Source: JAJDXW01 sp965243335 (GTDB lineage Bacteria; Pseudomonadota; Gammaproteobacteria; HK1). Taken from it: a stretch of DNA of 64,000 bases. The notes under the pieces are model-generated. The model searched no databases. It had not been told where the DNA came from and worked only from the letters and a program-made list of their open reading frames with translations. Each line of letters opens with the position of its first letter. The stretch's first letter is position 1. Shown piece by piece: positions 41,526-50,620 of this stretch. The DNA is taken from assembly GCA_965243335.1 (NCBI GenBank), contig OZ251545.1, positions 62,001-126,000 of the forward strand. Direction: 5' to 3'. Both the position numbers and the translations under genes were made by a program.

Positions 41526-43132
41526 TGGCAGTCGAAGGCCCGAGCGCCGCCCCGGCCCCCGCCCCCGCCGCCGATCCGGCCGCCGCCCCGGCCGCCCCCG
41601 ACCCGCTCGCTCCGTTCCGGGAGTTCGCGGGGCCGGGCGGGGGGTACTACGGGCGGACGTTCCTCCGGATCCAGCGCGACGAGCTGCCCGCACGCCACGT
41701 GAACGCGGCCGCGATGCTGGGGAGCTTCGTGTGGGCGGCCCTGCGCGGCAACTGGCTCCTCTTCTGGATCGGCTTCGCCGTGGACATGGCCGCGGCCGTC
41801 AACCTCGCCCTCGTCTACAAGTTCGACCTCGCGGCGGCCCGGGCCGCGGTCGACGGCAAGGACTTCCTCGTCCAGCGCTACGAGGGCTGGACCGACGCCT
41901 ACCTGCTCGCGGCGGTCGTCCTCTTCATCGCCGGCCGGCTGCTCCTCGGCTGGCTCGCGGACCGCCTCTACTACCGCCACTACGCACGCTGGCGGGTCGA
42001 CCGCGCGCGGCCCTCCGGCTCACACGCGCGGCGGCTCGTGACCGCCCTCCTCGTGACCGCCCTGATCGCGCCCCTCACCCTCTACCGCGCCTCGCAGTTC
42101 GCGCCCGACGAGCGCGCCTGCATCAAGCTCACCCGGCAGGTCCAGGACGGGAAGCCGGCGGCGGCCAAGGCCCGGTTCGACTGCTGGACCATCTCCGAGT
42201 TCCCGACCCTCGTCTGGTTCAAGCGCCCGCCGCAGTACTCCTACCCCCGCAACGAGGACGGCACCCGGAGCATCGTCGTGCGCGAGTCCACCGCGAAGCG
42301 CCCGGTGAACCTCAACACCTGGCTCTCGGAGCGCATCGACCAGGGGATCGGGTATCTCAAGGCGTTCCACGGCTGGGTGTTCGATGGCATCACCCACTGG
42401 CTCCGGGTGCTGCTGAACGCGGTGGAGGCGGTCTTCGTCGGGACGCCCTGGATCGTCACCGCGGTGATGCTCGTGGTCATCGCGAGGGCGATGGCCGGGG
42501 GGCGGGTCGCGGGGTTCGTGGCGGGGGCGCTCGTCTACCTCGCGCTCTTCGACTTCTGGCTGACCGCCATGAGCACGATCTCGCTCGTGGTCGCGGCGAC
42601 CCTCATCTGCGTGGTCGCGGGCCTCCCCCTCGGGGTCTGGGTCGGCAAGTCGCGGGTGGGCTCCGCCCTCGTCACCCCCATCCTCGACGTGATGCAGACC
42701 ATCCCGTCGTTCGTCTACCTGCTCCCGGCCGTCGCGTTCTTCTCGATCGGGAAGCCGCCCGGGATCCTCGCGACGGTGATCTTCGCGATGCCGCCCATGG
42801 TCCGGCTGACCGCCCTCGGGATCCGGCAGGTGCCGGACAGCACGAAGGAGGCGGCCCTCGCCTTCGGGGCCAGCCCGAAGCAGCTGCTCATGAAGGTGGA
42901 GCTGCCCCTCGCGCTCCCGTCCATCATGGCCGGCGTCAACCAGGTGGTGATGATGAGCCTGTCCATGGTCGTCATCGCGGCCATCATCGGGGCCGGCGGC
43001 ATGGGCTTCATCGTGGTCGACGCCCTCGGCCAGTCGGAGGTCGGGCGCGGTATCCTCGCAGGCGTCGGGATCGCCCTCATCGCGATGATGATCGACCGGG
43101 TCGTCCAGAAGGCGAACCAGGTCAAGTCCTGA
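41525..43132 (+). CDS. proW: Glycine betaine/proline ABC transporter permease with long N-terminal membrane region
   Basis: A 535-residue permease. The ABC inner-membrane domain is in the C-terminal half (from about 300), with MSTISLVVAATLICVVAGLP, QTIPSFVYLLPAVAFFSIG and the EAA-type loop KEAALAFGASPKQLLMKVELPLALPSIM. The first 240 residues are an Ala/Pro-rich head, three or so extra helices (LRGNWLLFWIGFAVDMAAAV and others) and a periplasmic-looking loop with Trp and two Cys. E. coli ProW has about 350 residues, so this belongs to the long form seen in some marine bacteria. Coupled to proV by a one-base overlap. Confidence 0.9.
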   Translation: MAVEGPSAAPAPAPAADPAAAPAAPDPLAPFREFAGPGGGYYGRTFLRIQRDELPARHVNAAAMLGSFVWAALRGNWLLFWIGFAVDMAAAVNLALVYKFDLAAARAAVDGKDFLVQRYEGWTDAYLLAAVVLFIAGRLLLGWLADRLYYRHYARWRVDRARPSGSHARRLVTALLVTALIAPLTLYRASQFAPDERACIKLTRQVQDGKPAAAKARFDCWTISEFPTLVWFKRPPQYSYPRNEDGTRSIVVRESTAKRPVNLNTWLSERIDQGIGYLKAFHGWVFDGITHWLRVLLNAVEAVFVGTPWIVTAVMLVVIARAMAGGRVAGFVAGALVYLALFDFWLTAMSTISLVVAATLICVVAGLPLGVWVGKSRVGSALVTPILDVMQTIPSFVYLLPAVAFFSIGKPPGILATVIFAMPPMVRLTALGIRQVPDSTKEAALAFGASPKQLLMKVELPLALPSIMAGVNQVVMMSLSMVVIAAIIGAGGMGFIVVDALGQSEVGRGILAGVGIALIAMMIDRVVQKANQVKS

Positions 43133-43236
43133 CCCGGCCCGCAAGCCGCCGGACCGCAGCCGTTCGCCGGCATGGGAGCGATCCACCGGCAACGAACCAC
43201 CGGAAACCAACCACCCAACCAGAGAGGAAGAACCTC

Positions 43237-44205
43237 ATGAAACCAGCGAAGCCGATCTCCGCGGCGGGGGCCGCGGCCCTCGCCCTCGCCCTCGCCGTCG
43301 CCGCCGCGCCCGCCCACGCCCAGGAGAAGGTCACCATCTCCGACCTCTCCTGGACCGGGGCCAAGGCCATCGGACACGTCATCAAGGCGGTGATCGACGG
43401 GCCGCTCGGCTCCGAGGCCGAGATCATCCAGGGCCTGAGCGACCAGGCGGTGGTCGCCGCGGGCATGGACAAGGGCGACGGCTCGGTCGACGTCTACACC
43501 GACATGTGGATGCCGAACCAGCAGGCGATCTGGGACAAGTACATCGTCGAGGCGAAGACCGTCGGGCACAACGAGCCCTACCTCGGCGCCCAGGGCATGT
43601 ACGTCCCGCACTACCTCGCCGGCCAGGTGAAGTCGTTCGACGACCTCGCCCGGCCCGAGGTCGCGGCGATGTTCGACAAGGACGGCAACGGCAAGGGCGA
43701 GTACTGGGCGGGCGACGCCGGGTGGAAGTCCACGAAGATGTGGCAGGTCAAGTTCAAGAGCTACGGCCTGACCGAGCTGTGGGAACCCGAGATCGTCTCC
43801 GACGCGACGTTCAAGGCCCAGCTCAAGGCCGCCTACACCGCCGAGCAGCCGATCGTCTTCTACTACTGGACGCCGGAATGGATCCACGCCGCCTACGACA
43901 TCCAGCCCCTGGGCGAGCCGGCCCGCACCGAGGGCTGCATGGATCTCAAGCTCGACCAGGAGGACTGGCTCGAGGCCTCGACCTTCGCCTGCAAGCACTC
44001 GGACGCGATGGTCTACGTGGCGCACTCGAGGTCGCTCGAGCAGCGCAACCCCGCGGCGGCGAAGTTCCTGGCGCAGATCAGGCTCGATCCGGCGGTGGTC
44101 AACGGCTGGATCCTCCAGATCGGCCGCGACAAGGAGGACCCGCAGGACGTCGCCGAGGCCTGGGTCGCGGAGAACATGGACACGGTGAACGCCTGGATCA
44201 GGTAG
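43237..44205 (+). CDS. proX: Glycine betaine/proline ABC transporter substrate-binding protein
   Basis: A 322-residue OpuAC/ProX-type receptor with a signal peptide ending APAHA before QEKV (cleavage near 28). Tryptophans that could cage a quaternary amine are abundant: SDLSWTGAKAIGH, YTDMWMPNQQAIWDK, YYWTPEWIHAAYDI. Length and pattern match glycine-betaine receptors, with glycine betaine, choline or proline betaine as candidate ligands. It is preceded by AGAGAGGAAG and followed by a very long GC hairpin. Confidence 0.9.
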   Translation: MKPAKPISAAGAAALALALAVAAAPAHAQEKVTISDLSWTGAKAIGHVIKAVIDGPLGSEAEIIQGLSDQAVVAAGMDKGDGSVDVYTDMWMPNQQAIWDKYIVEAKTVGHNEPYLGAQGMYVPHYLAGQVKSFDDLARPEVAAMFDKDGNGKGEYWAGDAGWKSTKMWQVKFKSYGLTELWEPEIVSDATFKAQLKAAYTAEQPIVFYYWTPEWIHAAYDIQPLGEPARTEGCMDLKLDQEDWLEASTFACKHSDAMVYVAHSRSLEQRNPAAAKFLAQIRLDPAVVNGWILQIGRDKEDPQDVAEAWVAENMDTVNAWIR

Positions 44206-44215
44206 GAGGCGCCGC

Positions 44216-44250
44216 GGCCCCGCCCCCGCCGCCGCGGCGGGGGCGGGGCC
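44216..44250 (+). terminator. Long GC hairpin after proX
   Basis: Two perfectly complementary 16-base arms (GGCCCCGCCCCCGCCG and CGGCGGGGGCGGGGCC) around CCG, 11 bases after the proX stop. No T tract follows. Its strength and position argue for an operon-end terminator or mRNA 3' stabiliser. Confidence 0.65.
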
Positions 44251-44260
44251 ATGCCGCTGT

Positions 44261-44566
44261 CCCCTGGGCCGGCGCCCCCCTGGAAACGGCGCCCCCCTGG
44301 GAACGGCGCCCCCCTGGGAACGGCGCCCCGTTGGGAACGGCGCGTCCTGCGGACGCGGGCGTCTCGCCCCCCTTCGTCATTCCCGCGAAGCTTGTGCCCG
44401 CGAAAGCGGGTAGCGGGAATCCAGGTGTCCTGGGAACGCGGCGGGGAGGGCGGCCCGGACCGCACCCCTGGGCACGGCCCCCTGGGAACGCGGGCGTCCC
44501 GCCCGCATTGGGCGGTTGCGGAGCCGCCGTGGTTCGTTTGCGGGCGAGACGCCCGCGTTCCCAGGA
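44261..44566 (+). repeat. Interspersed mosaic repeat, expanded copy 6
   Basis: A large composite copy filling most of the 44206-44628 gap. It has four 17-base tandem units (44271-44338), the hairpin core GACGCGGGCGTCTCGCC, a longer dRS3-like palindrome with arms ATTCCCGC (44379-44386) and GCGGGAAT (44413-44420), further CTGGGAACGCGGGCGTC units and a final GCGGGCGAGACGCCCGCG. Confidence 0.85.
44271..44338 (+). repeat. Four tandem 17-bp units
   Basis: Units GGCGCCCCCCTGGAAAC, GGCGCCCCCCTGGGAAC (twice) and GGCGCCCCGTTGGGAAC follow each other without gaps at 44271, 44288, 44305 and 44322. Each contains the TGGGAAC start of the dispersed repeat, so the array probably grew by slippage within it. 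Confidence 0.9.
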
Positions 44567-44628
44567 GGTCTGCGCTCTCGGGGGGGCCGTGCGCGCGCCC
44601 AAGAGCGCCGGGGGAGTGGGCGTAGCGC

Positions 44629-47600
44629 ATGAATGACGTGCGGCTGATCGAGCGGTGGTTGCCGATTGCGGAGATCGGCATCGAGAGCATCCGCGAGCGG
44701 ACGCCGATGACGCCGTTTCCGGCCCCGAACCGGCTGCACGTCTGGTGGGCGCGGCGTCCGCTGGTGGCGTCGCGGGCGGCGGTGCTGGCCTCGCTGCTGC
44801 CGGCGGACGCGGACCGGGATCGGTTCCTGCACGTGCTCGGCATCCACGGCGACCCGGTGGCGGCAAGGAAGCGGATATCCGCCGCCAATCGGACAGGGGA
44901 ACGCCTGGGTGCGGGCGCGTATGGATATCCACGGGCCTTCGGCTACGTCCCCGATGATGCGGACAGGCTCTGGCTGCACGAGAACACGGTCAGGAACGCC
45001 GTCGTGCTCGATCCGACGGCGGGCGGCGGCAGCGTGCCGTTCGAGTCCGTGCGGGTCGGGCTGCACACCGTAGCGAACGACCTGAACCCGGTCGCCGCCC
45101 TGATCGAGCGCGCGACGATCGAGTGGCCGGCGCGGTTCGGCGCTTCCCTGAGAAGCGCGGTCGAAGCGCTCGGGGAGAGGCTGACCAGCGAGGTCCGGGA
45201 GCGGCTTGCCGGGGTGTTCCCGGAGGAGCCCGGGGAGCACACCCGCCCGGACGGATACCTGTGGGCGCGGACCATTGCCTGTCCGTACTGCGACGGGCGG
45301 GTTCCGCTCTCGCCCAACTGGCGGCTGGCGCCGGGCGGGGCCGGGGTTCGGCTGGCGCCGCGGCTCGGCGGCGGCCCCGGGTCGGAGGGGCGGGTCTGTG
45401 CGTTCGAGGTGGTGGATTCGGCGGCGGAGCAGTCGCCCGGCACGGTGTCGCGCGGGGCGGGCGACTGCCCTTGGCCGGACTGCGGGCGGATCATCGACGG
45501 GGACGCGATCAAGGCGCAGGCGCAGGCCGGGGAGATGGGGGAGCAGCTCTACGCGGTCGTGTACAAGGAGCGGGTCGAGGTCCGGACGAAGACGGGGCGG
45601 GTCCGGGAGAAGTGGGTACGGGGCTACCGGGCGCCGCGCCCGGAGGACGACAACGGGGCGGAGGTTTGGGCGCGGCTTGGGGAGAAGCTGCCGGAGTGGG
45701 AGGCGTTCGACCTTGTGCCGGGCGAGAGAATCCCGGACGGCAACAAGACGACCGAGCCGCAGCGGTACGGCATGAACCGGTGGCGTGACCTGTTCTCTCC
45801 CCGTCAGCTTCTCTGCCACGGCACGAGCGTGGAGGTCTTCCGGGAGCTGCTGGACGCCGACCGGGACGCGGGCCGGCTGGACGAGGCCCGGAAGGCGGCT
45901 TACGGGTACTTGGCGCTCTCGCTGGACAAGCTCCTGAATTACAACTCCCGCATGTCCGTGTGGATGCCGACCCGGGAGGTCGTGGCAAATACCTTCAATC
46001 GGCATGATTTTGCATTCTGCTGGTCTCATGCCGAGATGTCCCCTCTGATCACCGGGCTCGGCTACGATTGGGCGATCGGGCAGACCGCGAAATGCATTGG
46101 CGAGCTCGTCACCCTCGTCCGGCCCGACGCCCCAACCGGCGACGGCGACCTGTTCGACGGGATCGACCGCACCGGCCGCGCCGCCGGCGCCGAGCGCACC
46201 GAACCCCCGGGGGCCACGCCGCCTGCGCCATCCGCCGCGGACTCCATCCGCCGTGCCCACCATGACAGCCATAGCGGTCCCATTGGCCACGCTGTCCGCG
46301 CCGACGATAACGACTCCATCCGCCACGCCGACCCCAGCCGCCGCGCCGACCACGTCGAACCCACCGGCCCTACTGGCGACGACGCCCGCACCATCCGCGC
46401 CGACCCCGGCGGTCACGGCGACGACGGGGAAGCCTCGCGCCGGTCAGTCCCGGCGTCCGGTTCGCCGATGGCGGCCCCGCCGGCCGAGCAGAACGAAGCA
46501 ACGAAGCCGGACCTTCCCCCGCCGGGCCGGGGCGGGGACGAACCCGAGGGCCGGGGCGGGCAGCCCGAAGCGGCGATGCAGGACCTTGCCCCGCCCCCGG
46601 TCACCATCACCTGCAAGCCGGGCGACAGCCTGGACCATTTGGGGGACGGCTCCATCGACGCGGTGGTGATGGACCCGCCGTACTACGACAACGTGATGTA
46701 CGCGGAGCTTTCGGACTTCTTCTACGTGTGGCTCAAGCGCACCGCCGGGCGCGTGTTCCCGGAGCTGTTCCGTCGCCAGCTCACCGACAAGGAGAACGAG
46801 GCGGTCGCCAATCCGGCCAAGTACCGGGGCGAGAAGGGCGCGCGGGCGCTCGCCGGGCAGGACTACCAGGAGCGGATGGCGGCCATCTTCGGCGAGTGCC
46901 GCCGGGTGCTGAAGCCGGACGGGATCATGACCCTGATGTTCACGCACAAGGCGACCGGGGCGTGGGACGCGCTCACCAAGGGGCTCATGGAGTCGGGGTT
47001 CGTCATCACCGCCTCGTGGCCGATCAACACCGAGGCGGAAGGGAGCCTGCACATCAAGGACAAGGCGGCGGCCAACAGCACCATCTTCCTGGTGTGCCGC
47101 CCGCGCGTCGGCGACCGCTCCGGCGCCGCCGCCGGCCCCGGCGAGCCGGAGGAAGCCGGCCGGGAGGGCGCCAGCCGCTCCCCGGGGGAGGAGGTCCCGG
47201 CAAACCGTATCCCTCCCGACCGCATTAGCCCAGGCGAAGCCGCGCCAGGCCGCGAGGACGCCGCCCCCGCCCCCACGCCCCTCGAGGTGCGCGAGGCGCC
47301 AGCGGTCTACGGGTCGGTGGACCGGACCGGGCCGGGTGAGCGCACGGGGGAGGAGGCGCCGGGCGTCCATACGTCGATGCCGGGGAACCCGTCCGATCCG
47401 CCCGGCCTCTATTGGGAGGATGTGGAGCCGCGGGTCGCGAGCGCCGTGCGGGCGCGGGTCGGCGAGTTCCAGGAGGCGGGGATCGGCGGGGTCGACCTCT
47501 ATCTCGCCTCGTTCGGGCCGGCGCTCGAAGAGTTCTCCCGCCACTGGCCGCTCCGGCGGGGCACGCCGCGCGCGCCGCCCGCGGAACGGCGCCGCCAACG

Positions 47601-48252
47601 CCAGCCGGGGCTGTTCGAAGAGGAGTGGGATCCCTACGCGGCCACCCCGGAAGACGCGCTCGACGCCGCCCGGCACGAGGTCAAACGATGGGTGCTGGAA
47701 CGGCTGACCCATCTCGAGGCCGACGCCGACCTCGACCCCGCGACGGCGTTCTTCGTCCTCGCGTGGCACGCCTTCGAGGCCCCCGCGTTCCCCTACGACG
47801 AGGCGCTCAAGCTCGCCCGCGCGGTCGGCGTCGACCTGGAGGGCGCCGTCGTGGGCCGGCTCGCGGCCAAGACCGGCAGCCGGCTGCACCTCTGGGACAG
47901 CGCCCAGCGGGCGGCCAAGGGCGCGCTCGGCCCCGCCGACGGCTCGCGGGCCATGATCGACGCCCTCCACCACGCGGCCCACGCGGCGCGTGCCCGCTCC
48001 CTCCAGGCCGCCCGCGACCTGCTCGCCGGGACGCAGGCGGACCGGGACCCGCGCTTCGATGCGGCGCTCGAAGCGGTGCTGGAGGTGCTGCCGGTCTCCG
48101 GGGCGTTCACGGGCATCGAGGTGGGGGGCGAAGCGGGGGCCGCCGCCAACGACTTCGAGGCCCTTTACGGTCTCTACCGTCTCGCCTACCACGACCGGAT
48201 CGACGAGCCCGAACAGCTCCGGTTCGGGTTCGGGCCGGGCCGGGACGCCTGA
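44629..48252 (+). CDS. DUF1156-domain DNA methyltransferase
   Basis: A 1207-residue protein. The N-terminus (LIERWLPIAEIGIESIRERT, then RLHVWWARRPLVASRA) is DUF1156. Motif I is DPTAGGGSVPFES (about 127-139) and catalytic motif IV is DPPYYDN (682-688), pointing to N6-adenine methylation. A CPYC...CPWPDC region (about 223-286) may bind zinc. Between about 500 and 650 runs a polar low-complexity linker, and another lies at about 825-920. The C-terminal 250 residues are helical. DUF1156 methylases occur in phage-defence loci, usually with helicase or nuclease genes; here the only neighbour is a convergent two-TM protein. Possibly an orphan or a reduced system. Confidence 0.82.
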   Translation: MNDVRLIERWLPIAEIGIESIRERTPMTPFPAPNRLHVWWARRPLVASRAAVLASLLPADADRDRFLHVLGIHGDPVAARKRISAANRTGERLGAGAYGYPRAFGYVPDDADRLWLHENTVRNAVVLDPTAGGGSVPFESVRVGLHTVANDLNPVAALIERATIEWPARFGASLRSAVEALGERLTSEVRERLAGVFPEEPGEHTRPDGYLWARTIACPYCDGRVPLSPNWRLAPGGAGVRLAPRLGGGPGSEGRVCAFEVVDSAAEQSPGTVSRGAGDCPWPDCGRIIDGDAIKAQAQAGEMGEQLYAVVYKERVEVRTKTGRVREKWVRGYRAPRPEDDNGAEVWARLGEKLPEWEAFDLVPGERIPDGNKTTEPQRYGMNRWRDLFSPRQLLCHGTSVEVFRELLDADRDAGRLDEARKAAYGYLALSLDKLLNYNSRMSVWMPTREVVANTFNRHDFAFCWSHAEMSPLITGLGYDWAIGQTAKCIGELVTLVRPDAPTGDGDLFDGIDRTGRAAGAERTEPPGATPPAPSAADSIRRAHHDSHSGPIGHAVRADDNDSIRHADPSRRADHVEPTGPTGDDARTIRADPGGHGDDGEASRRSVPASGSPMAAPPAEQNEATKPDLPPPGRGGDEPEGRGGQPEAAMQDLAPPPVTITCKPGDSLDHLGDGSIDAVVMDPPYYDNVMYAELSDFFYVWLKRTAGRVFPELFRRQLTDKENEAVANPAKYRGEKGARALAGQDYQERMAAIFGECRRVLKPDGIMTLMFTHKATGAWDALTKGLMESGFVITASWPINTEAEGSLHIKDKAAANSTIFLVCRPRVGDRSGAAAGPGEPEEAGREGASRSPGEEVPANRIPPDRISPGEAAPGREDAAPAPTPLEVREAPAVYGSVDRTGPGERTGEEAPGVHTSMPGNPSDPPGLYWEDVEPRVASAVRARVGEFQEAGIGGVDLYLASFGPALEEFSRHWPLRRGTPRAPPAERRRQRQPGLFEEEWDPYAATPEDALDAARHEVKRWVLERLTHLEADADLDPATAFFVLAWHAFEAPAFPYDEALKLARAVGVDLEGAVVGRLAAKTGSRLHLWDSAQRAAKGALGPADGSRAMIDALHHAAHAARARSLQAARDLLAGTQADRDPRFDAALEAVLEVLPVSGAFTGIEVGGEAGAAANDFEALYGLYRLAYHDRIDEPEQLRFGFGPGRDA

Positions 48253-48359
48253 TCCGCCCCCGCCCGCCCGGCCTGACCGCCGCGGCGGACATGGCCGGGA
48301 AGGAAGCAGGAACGGACGAAGCCGCCGTCAACGCAGGGCCACGGCCCTCCGCTGCTCAG

Positions 48360-48425
48360 GTTGGTTTCGGCGGGGGCGGGGGAGGCGGAGGGGGAGGCGG
48401 AGGCGGCGAAGGTGGCCGGGGTGGT
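48360..48425 (+). repeat. G-rich purine tract between convergent genes
   Basis: About 60 bases of GGCGGGGG/GGAGG-type sequence lie between the methylase stop and the end of the convergent gene. The plus strand could form G-quadruplexes. The rest of the 200-base gap is unremarkable. Confidence 0.5.
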
Positions 48426-48452
48426 CTCCCGAGTTCTCTGGATGCGGACTGC

Positions 48453-48986
48453 TTAGCCATGGCTGCCTCCATGCGCTGCGAATCGGGCAGATACGACCTC
48501 GTAGGCTTCCGTCGTCGCACGTGCGTTGTCCTGATCGTGTTCCGTGACCTCGGCGTAGCCCGCGCGGGCGGTCGTCCGCAGCATTCCATCCTGTATCGCG
48601 TGGAACTCCGCCCGAATGACCGTCTCATCGGTGCCTTCCGCCTGATTCAGCGACATCCAGAGGTAGTCCAGTCGAAGATAGTATTCCCCACATTCGACGC
48701 TAATCGCGTGAAGGATCGCGGCCTTCTTCCCGTCATCCAACATGAAATCCCAGATCACGAGGGCGATGATGGCGATGCTGGCCACATTCGAGATGGGCTC
48801 GGTGACGGCCTCCGGCAGGACATTGAGGAAACGCGCCACCCCCCCGACAGCGGCAAAGAGGAGTACGAACCGGCGGAACCGGTGGGCGCGCTGGTGTGCT
48901 GCGGCCCGGATACCGTAATACCGCCCGAGGCGCTCGGCATCGAGGAGCGCCTGCCAGACGGCGGTCCGGAGGCTGTCGTCGCGCAT
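48453..48986 (-). CDS. Two-TM protein, SLATT-like
   Basis: A 177-residue protein with a helical N-terminus (LRTAVWQALLDAERLGRYYG), two closely spaced membrane segments (FVLLFAAVGGVARFLNVL and ISNVASIAIIALVIWDFML, about 40-85) and a long charged helical tail. This resembles SLATT-type effectors, which are thought to form membrane pores in nucleotide-sensing defence systems, but the match is by layout only. ATG 48986 follows AGGAGGCCC. GC content is lower than in the flanking genes. It is convergent with the DUF1156 methylase. Confidence 0.5.
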   Translation of the reverse strand: MRDDSLRTAVWQALLDAERLGRYYGIRAAAHQRAHRFRRFVLLFAAVGGVARFLNVLPEAVTEPISNVASIAIIALVIWDFMLDDGKKAAILHAISVECGEYYLRLDYLWMSLNQAEGTDETVIRAEFHAIQDGMLRTTARAGYAEVTEHDQDNARATTEAYEVVSARFAAHGGSHG

Positions 48987-49080
48987 CGTGGGCCTCCTCG
49001 TGTGTGCGGGTTCCGGCAACAGGATACTGCATTGCGCCGCGAAGCGAGGCGTCGAAGCGCGCCGGGGGGCGTGTGTGGTG

Positions 49081-49244
49081 GGGGATTTTCGCCAAGCACG
49101 CCTCGTCGCAGGCGCTCTTGGGAACGGCGCTTCCCGCGGATGCGGGCGGTACGGCCTCCTGGGAACGCTTGTGTCTCGCCCGCAAACAGACCACGGCGGC
49201 TCCGCAACCGCCCGATGCGGGCGAGACGCCCGCGTTCCCAGGAG
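49081..49244 (-). repeat. Interspersed mosaic repeat, copy 7
   Basis: Reverse-orientation copy starting with the complement of GCTTGGCGAAAATCCCC, followed by CTTGGGAACGGCGCTTCC, GGGAACGCTTGTGTCTCGCC and the hairpin core GCGGGCGAGACGCCCGCG. Lies upstream of the two-TM gene and past the end of the aminotransferase gene. A segment (ACGGCGGCTCCGCAACCGCC) is the complement of one in copy 6. Confidence 0.8.
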
Positions 49245-49274
49245 GCCTGCGGGCGGCCCGCGCGGGGGCGGGGG

Positions 49275-50507
49275 CTACGCCGCCGCGCTCCAGGCGGCGA
49301 GGGCCGCGTCCGCCGCCTCCCCGGGCGGGGCGCGATGGCCGTGGGCGCGGAGGGCGGTCTCGAGCGCCATCAGGCAGACGAGGACGTTCTCCTTGCGGCA
49401 GGTATGGCCCATCGTCCCGATCCGCCAGATCCGGCCCGCGAGCGGCCCGAACGAAGTCCCGATCTCGATCCCGAAGTCCTCCAGCATCATCGCCCGCACC
49501 GCGTCGCCGGGAACCCCCTCGGGGATCTCGACCCCGGTGACGTTGGCCATCTTGTGGGTCTGGTCGCCGAAGCGCGGGAGCCCCATCGCGTCGAGCCCGG
49601 CGGCGAGGGCGCGGCTCGCCCGCGCATGCCGCGCGAAGCGCGCGTCGAGCCCCTCCGCGAGCGCGATCCGGGCGCACTCGCGCGCCGCGTACAGCATCGA
49701 CGTCGCCTCGGTATGGTGGTTGAGCCGGCGCTCGCTCCAGTAGTCCATCAGCATCCCGAGGTCGAAGTAGTTCGAGCGGATGACGGGGCCGTCCGCGGCC
49801 TCGAAGCCCTCCGGACGGATCCCCCGCTCGATGTGCCGACGCGCCCGCACCCGCGCCTCGACCCGCTCGTTGAACGTGATCGGCGCCGAGCCCGGCGGCC
49901 CCGCGAGGCACTTCTGGAGGCCGGTCGAGAGCACGTCGATCCGCCAGTCGTCCACCCGGACGTCCATGCCGCCGACGGTCGCGGTCGCGTCCACGTAGAG
50001 GAGCGCGCCGTATTCGCGGCAGATCGCGCCGATCTCGGCGAGCGGCTGCGCCATCGTGGTGGACGTGTCGCCGTGCACGACCGCGACCAGGGCCGGGCGG
50101 TGCTCGCGGACGGCGGCCGCGATCCGGTCCGGCTCGAACACCGTCCCCCACTCGGCCTCGATGGCGCGCACGTCCGCCCCGCAGCGCTCCGCGACCTCGC
50201 GGAGGAGGTGGCCGAAGCGCCCGAAGACCGGCACGAGCACCCGGTCGCCCGGCGCGAGCAGGGAGACCAGGGCGGCCTCGATCCCGGCCCGGGCGGTCCC
50301 GTCCACGAGGAACGTCCAGCGGTTGCCGGTGCGAAGGACCTGGCGGTAGAGCGCCATCACCTCGTTCATGTACCCGGTGAACGCGGGGTCGAACTGCCCG
50401 AGGAGGGGCATGGACATCGCCCGGAGGACCCGGGGGTCGGCGTCCACCGGGCCGGGCCCCATGAGCCGCCGGGGCGGCGGGTTCATCTCATCGAAGACGT
50501 TGCGCAT
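49275..50507 (-). CDS. Class V aminotransferase, ureidoglycine-glyoxylate aminotransferase-like
   Basis: A 410-residue fold-type I PLP enzyme. The start RRLMGPGPVDADPRVLRAMS is that of alanine/serine-glyoxylate and (S)-ureidoglycine-glyoxylate aminotransferases. Lys199 in STGLQKCLAGPPGS binds PLP, VDGTARAGIEAAL and YVDATATVGG are cofactor contacts, and SNYFDLGMLMDYW is typical. The gene lies downstream of carbamate kinase, FdrA, DUF1116 and allantoate-amidohydrolase-like genes on the same strand, after a 313-base gap filled by a repeat. That context favours the ureidoglycine enzyme (PucG type) of purine breakdown over alanine-glyoxylate aminotransferase. Confidence 0.82.
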   Translation of the reverse strand: MRNVFDEMNPPPRRLMGPGPVDADPRVLRAMSMPLLGQFDPAFTGYMNEVMALYRQVLRTGNRWTFLVDGTARAGIEAALVSLLAPGDRVLVPVFGRFGHLLREVAERCGADVRAIEAEWGTVFEPDRIAAAVREHRPALVAVVHGDTSTTMAQPLAEIGAICREYGALLYVDATATVGGMDVRVDDWRIDVLSTGLQKCLAGPPGSAPITFNERVEARVRARRHIERGIRPEGFEAADGPVIRSNYFDLGMLMDYWSERRLNHHTEATSMLYAARECARIALAEGLDARFARHARASRALAAGLDAMGLPRFGDQTHKMANVTGVEIPEGVPGDAVRAMMLEDFGIEIGTSFGPLAGRIWRIGTMGHTCRKENVLVCLMALETALRAHGHRAPPGEAADAALAAWSAAA

Positions 50508-50620
50508 GTGGGCTCCTCACCCTCTTCGGCGCCCCTCCGGGGAGGACGGCCCGGCCGGCGGCGAGGCCGCGGCGGGGCGCGCACGCCTCCCGGCTTCCGG
50601 CGGCGCTTGCGCGGGTACGC

